Assembly: GCA_047972415.1 (NCBI GenBank)
Contig: JBKEAN010000133.1
Location: forward strand, 1 to 14,268
Origin: Mangrovibacterium sp047972415
GTDB lineage: Bacteria; Bacteroidota; Bacteroidia; Bacteroidales; Prolixibacteraceae
Direction: 5' to 3'
DNA length: 14,268 nt
Shown here: in pieces, positions 13,411 to 14,268 of the stretch
Layout of the letters: each line of letters opens with the position of its first letter
Numbering within the stretch: the stretch's first letter is position 1
The notes under the pieces: model-generated
Told to the model about the DNA's origin: nothing
Seen by the model: only the letters and a program-made list of their open reading frames with translations
Databases searched by the model: none
Program-made: the position numbers and the translations under genes

Positions 13411-13429
13411 GAATTAGACAAACAAACCA

Positions 13430-14268
13430 ATGAACAAGCAACAAACCAAACTTTGGGAACTGCTGGCGGCCAAACAGCACCACCAGCTAAGCATTGACGA
13501 TGAGGCAGAATTACAACGCCTGCGGGCAGCATTTCCCAACGAAGAATCAGCAGCCGACCAAATTGGCAAAGGGTTGCACGCTCTTCAGCAATCGGGTATT
13601 CCCAAGCCTGCTCAATCTTGGCGCTTCATTCGGAAAAACATTCAAAAACAACAGATTCGCCGCGTGGTCCTGGTATCCGGTAAGTATGCTGCAATTGTTA
13701 TCCTCAGCCTGCTGGTTGGTTATTTTGTCCGCCAAAAACCTACCGGCAGCAAACCGCTTCAGTATGCCGAAATGGAAGTGCAATACGGGCAAACCGGTCA
13801 TCTGTATTTGTTTGACGGCACCGAAGTTTGGCTAAACTCGGGGAGCAAATTAAAGTATCCGAACCAGTTCAACTCCGAAAACCGTACGATTGAACTCGAA
13901 GGCGAAGCTTACTTTAAAGTGACCCGTAATGCGCAGTTACCCTTCAAGGTAAAAACAAAAGCGATGGAAGTGGAAGTGCTGGGTACCTCCTTCAATGTAT
14001 CAGCCTATAATGACGACACCAAAGTTGACGTGGTTTTGGAAGAAGGCAAAGTAAAGTTAAACCAGTTAAACGGAACCGAAATCGGTGTTTTGAAACCAGG
14101 CGAACAGGCATCGCTTGATACCGAAAGCCGGCAAATGACCGTGGCCAGGATAAATACCAAGCTTTACACCAACTGGAAGGATGGCCGCCTCGAATTTAAA
14201 GGAGAGCCGCTGGGCGAAGTGGCCCGCAAACTGGAACGTTGGTATAATGTAAGCATCCGGATTGACGA
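13430..14268 (+). CDS. FecR-type anti-sigma factor, 3' end outside window
   Basis: This is a FecR-family anti-sigma factor that would hold the neighbouring ECF sigma factor at the inner membrane until a TonB-linked receptor signals. The frame opens at ATG 13430 and is still open at the window edge (279 codons visible). Residues 1-78 form the cytoplasmic N-terminal domain (LWELLAAKQHHQLSIDDEAE, helical). One membrane helix lies at about 80-100 (KYAAIVILSLLVGYFV), with the periplasmic FecR domain after it. In that domain EMEVQYGQTGHLYLFDGTEV, LNSGSKLKYP, ELEGEAYFKV, and VEVLGTSFNVSAYNDD are the conserved FecR strands, and EEGKVKL follows. The C-terminal DUF4974 region begins at NWKDGRLEFKGEPLGEVARKLERWY (about 249-273) before truncation. 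It is 80 bp downstream of the sigma gene and likely precedes SusC/SusD-type genes beyond the edge. Confidence 0.93.
   Translation, partial: MNKQQTKLWELLAAKQHHQLSIDDEAELQRLRAAFPNEESAADQIGKGLHALQQSGIPKPAQSWRFIRKNIQKQQIRRVVLVSGKYAAIVILSLLVGYFVRQKPTGSKPLQYAEMEVQYGQTGHLYLFDGTEVWLNSGSKLKYPNQFNSENRTIELEGEAYFKVTRNAQLPFKVKTKAMEVEVLGTSFNVSAYNDDTKVDVVLEEGKVKLNQLNGTEIGVLKPGEQASLDTESRQMTVARINTKLYTNWKDGRLEFKGEPLGEVARKLERWYNVSIRID

Overview
The window is about 14.3 kb of gene-dense, moderate-GC DNA from a member of the Bacteroidota, probably a Marinilabiliales/Prolixibacteraceae-like marine or sediment bacterium. The phylum call rests on TTTG/TAnnTTTG promoter boxes, an ECF sigma factor followed by a FecR anti-sigma gene, the C-terminal scar of a TonB-dependent receptor, and Bacteroidota-style secreted proteins and lipoproteins. 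The order-level guess is inference from overall protein character.

Layout, left to right. (1) 1-431 is the C-terminal part of a diacylglycerol/lipid kinase. (2) 452-1796, minus strand, is an overlapping two-gene unit: a small outer-membrane beta-barrel protein, then a small lipoprotein. (3) A 418-bp spacer holds promoter-like motifs and leads into a secreted DUF6263-like protein (2215-3138), closed by a strong hairpin. (4) A convergent beta-propeller phytase lipoprotein (3208-4317, minus) is preceded by the last ~45 codons of a TonB-dependent receptor whose remainder is gone. (5) A tiny membrane protein (4689-4886, minus) is divergent from the tRNA1(Val) m6A37 methyltransferase TrmN6 (5134-5844). 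(6) A HemG-like flavodoxin (minus) is divergent from a ferredoxin-NADP reductase-like flavoprotein. (7) Two radical-SAM methylthiotransferases, MiaB-like (7266-8660) and MtaB (8664-10064), lie head to tail and end at a hairpin terminator. Their junction is occupied by a GC-rich repeat that is translated in both genes. (8) A minus-strand sugar operon contains a GPH-family symporter (11181-12515) and a cytosolic GH43 glycosidase (10171-11175). (9) Divergent from it are an ECF sigma factor (12777-13349) and a FecR-type anti-sigma factor (13430 to the window edge).

Two themes link the genes. Three enzymes acting on adenosine 37 of different tRNA classes (m6A37, ms2i6A37, ms2t6A37) lie within 5 kb. 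Nutrient capture is the other theme: phosphate release by phytase, import and intracellular cleavage of pentose-type oligosaccharides by GPH/GH43, and a sigma/anti-sigma switch of the kind that usually controls a SusC/SusD pair, which would lie just beyond the right edge.

I see no phage, insertion sequence, CRISPR array, rRNA or tRNA. No clearly new multi-gene system is visible. The most notable observations are the receptor scar beside the phytase, the translated repeat between the two methylthiotransferase genes, the unusual second-cysteine motif of the MiaB-like protein, and candidate ECF-type promoters.
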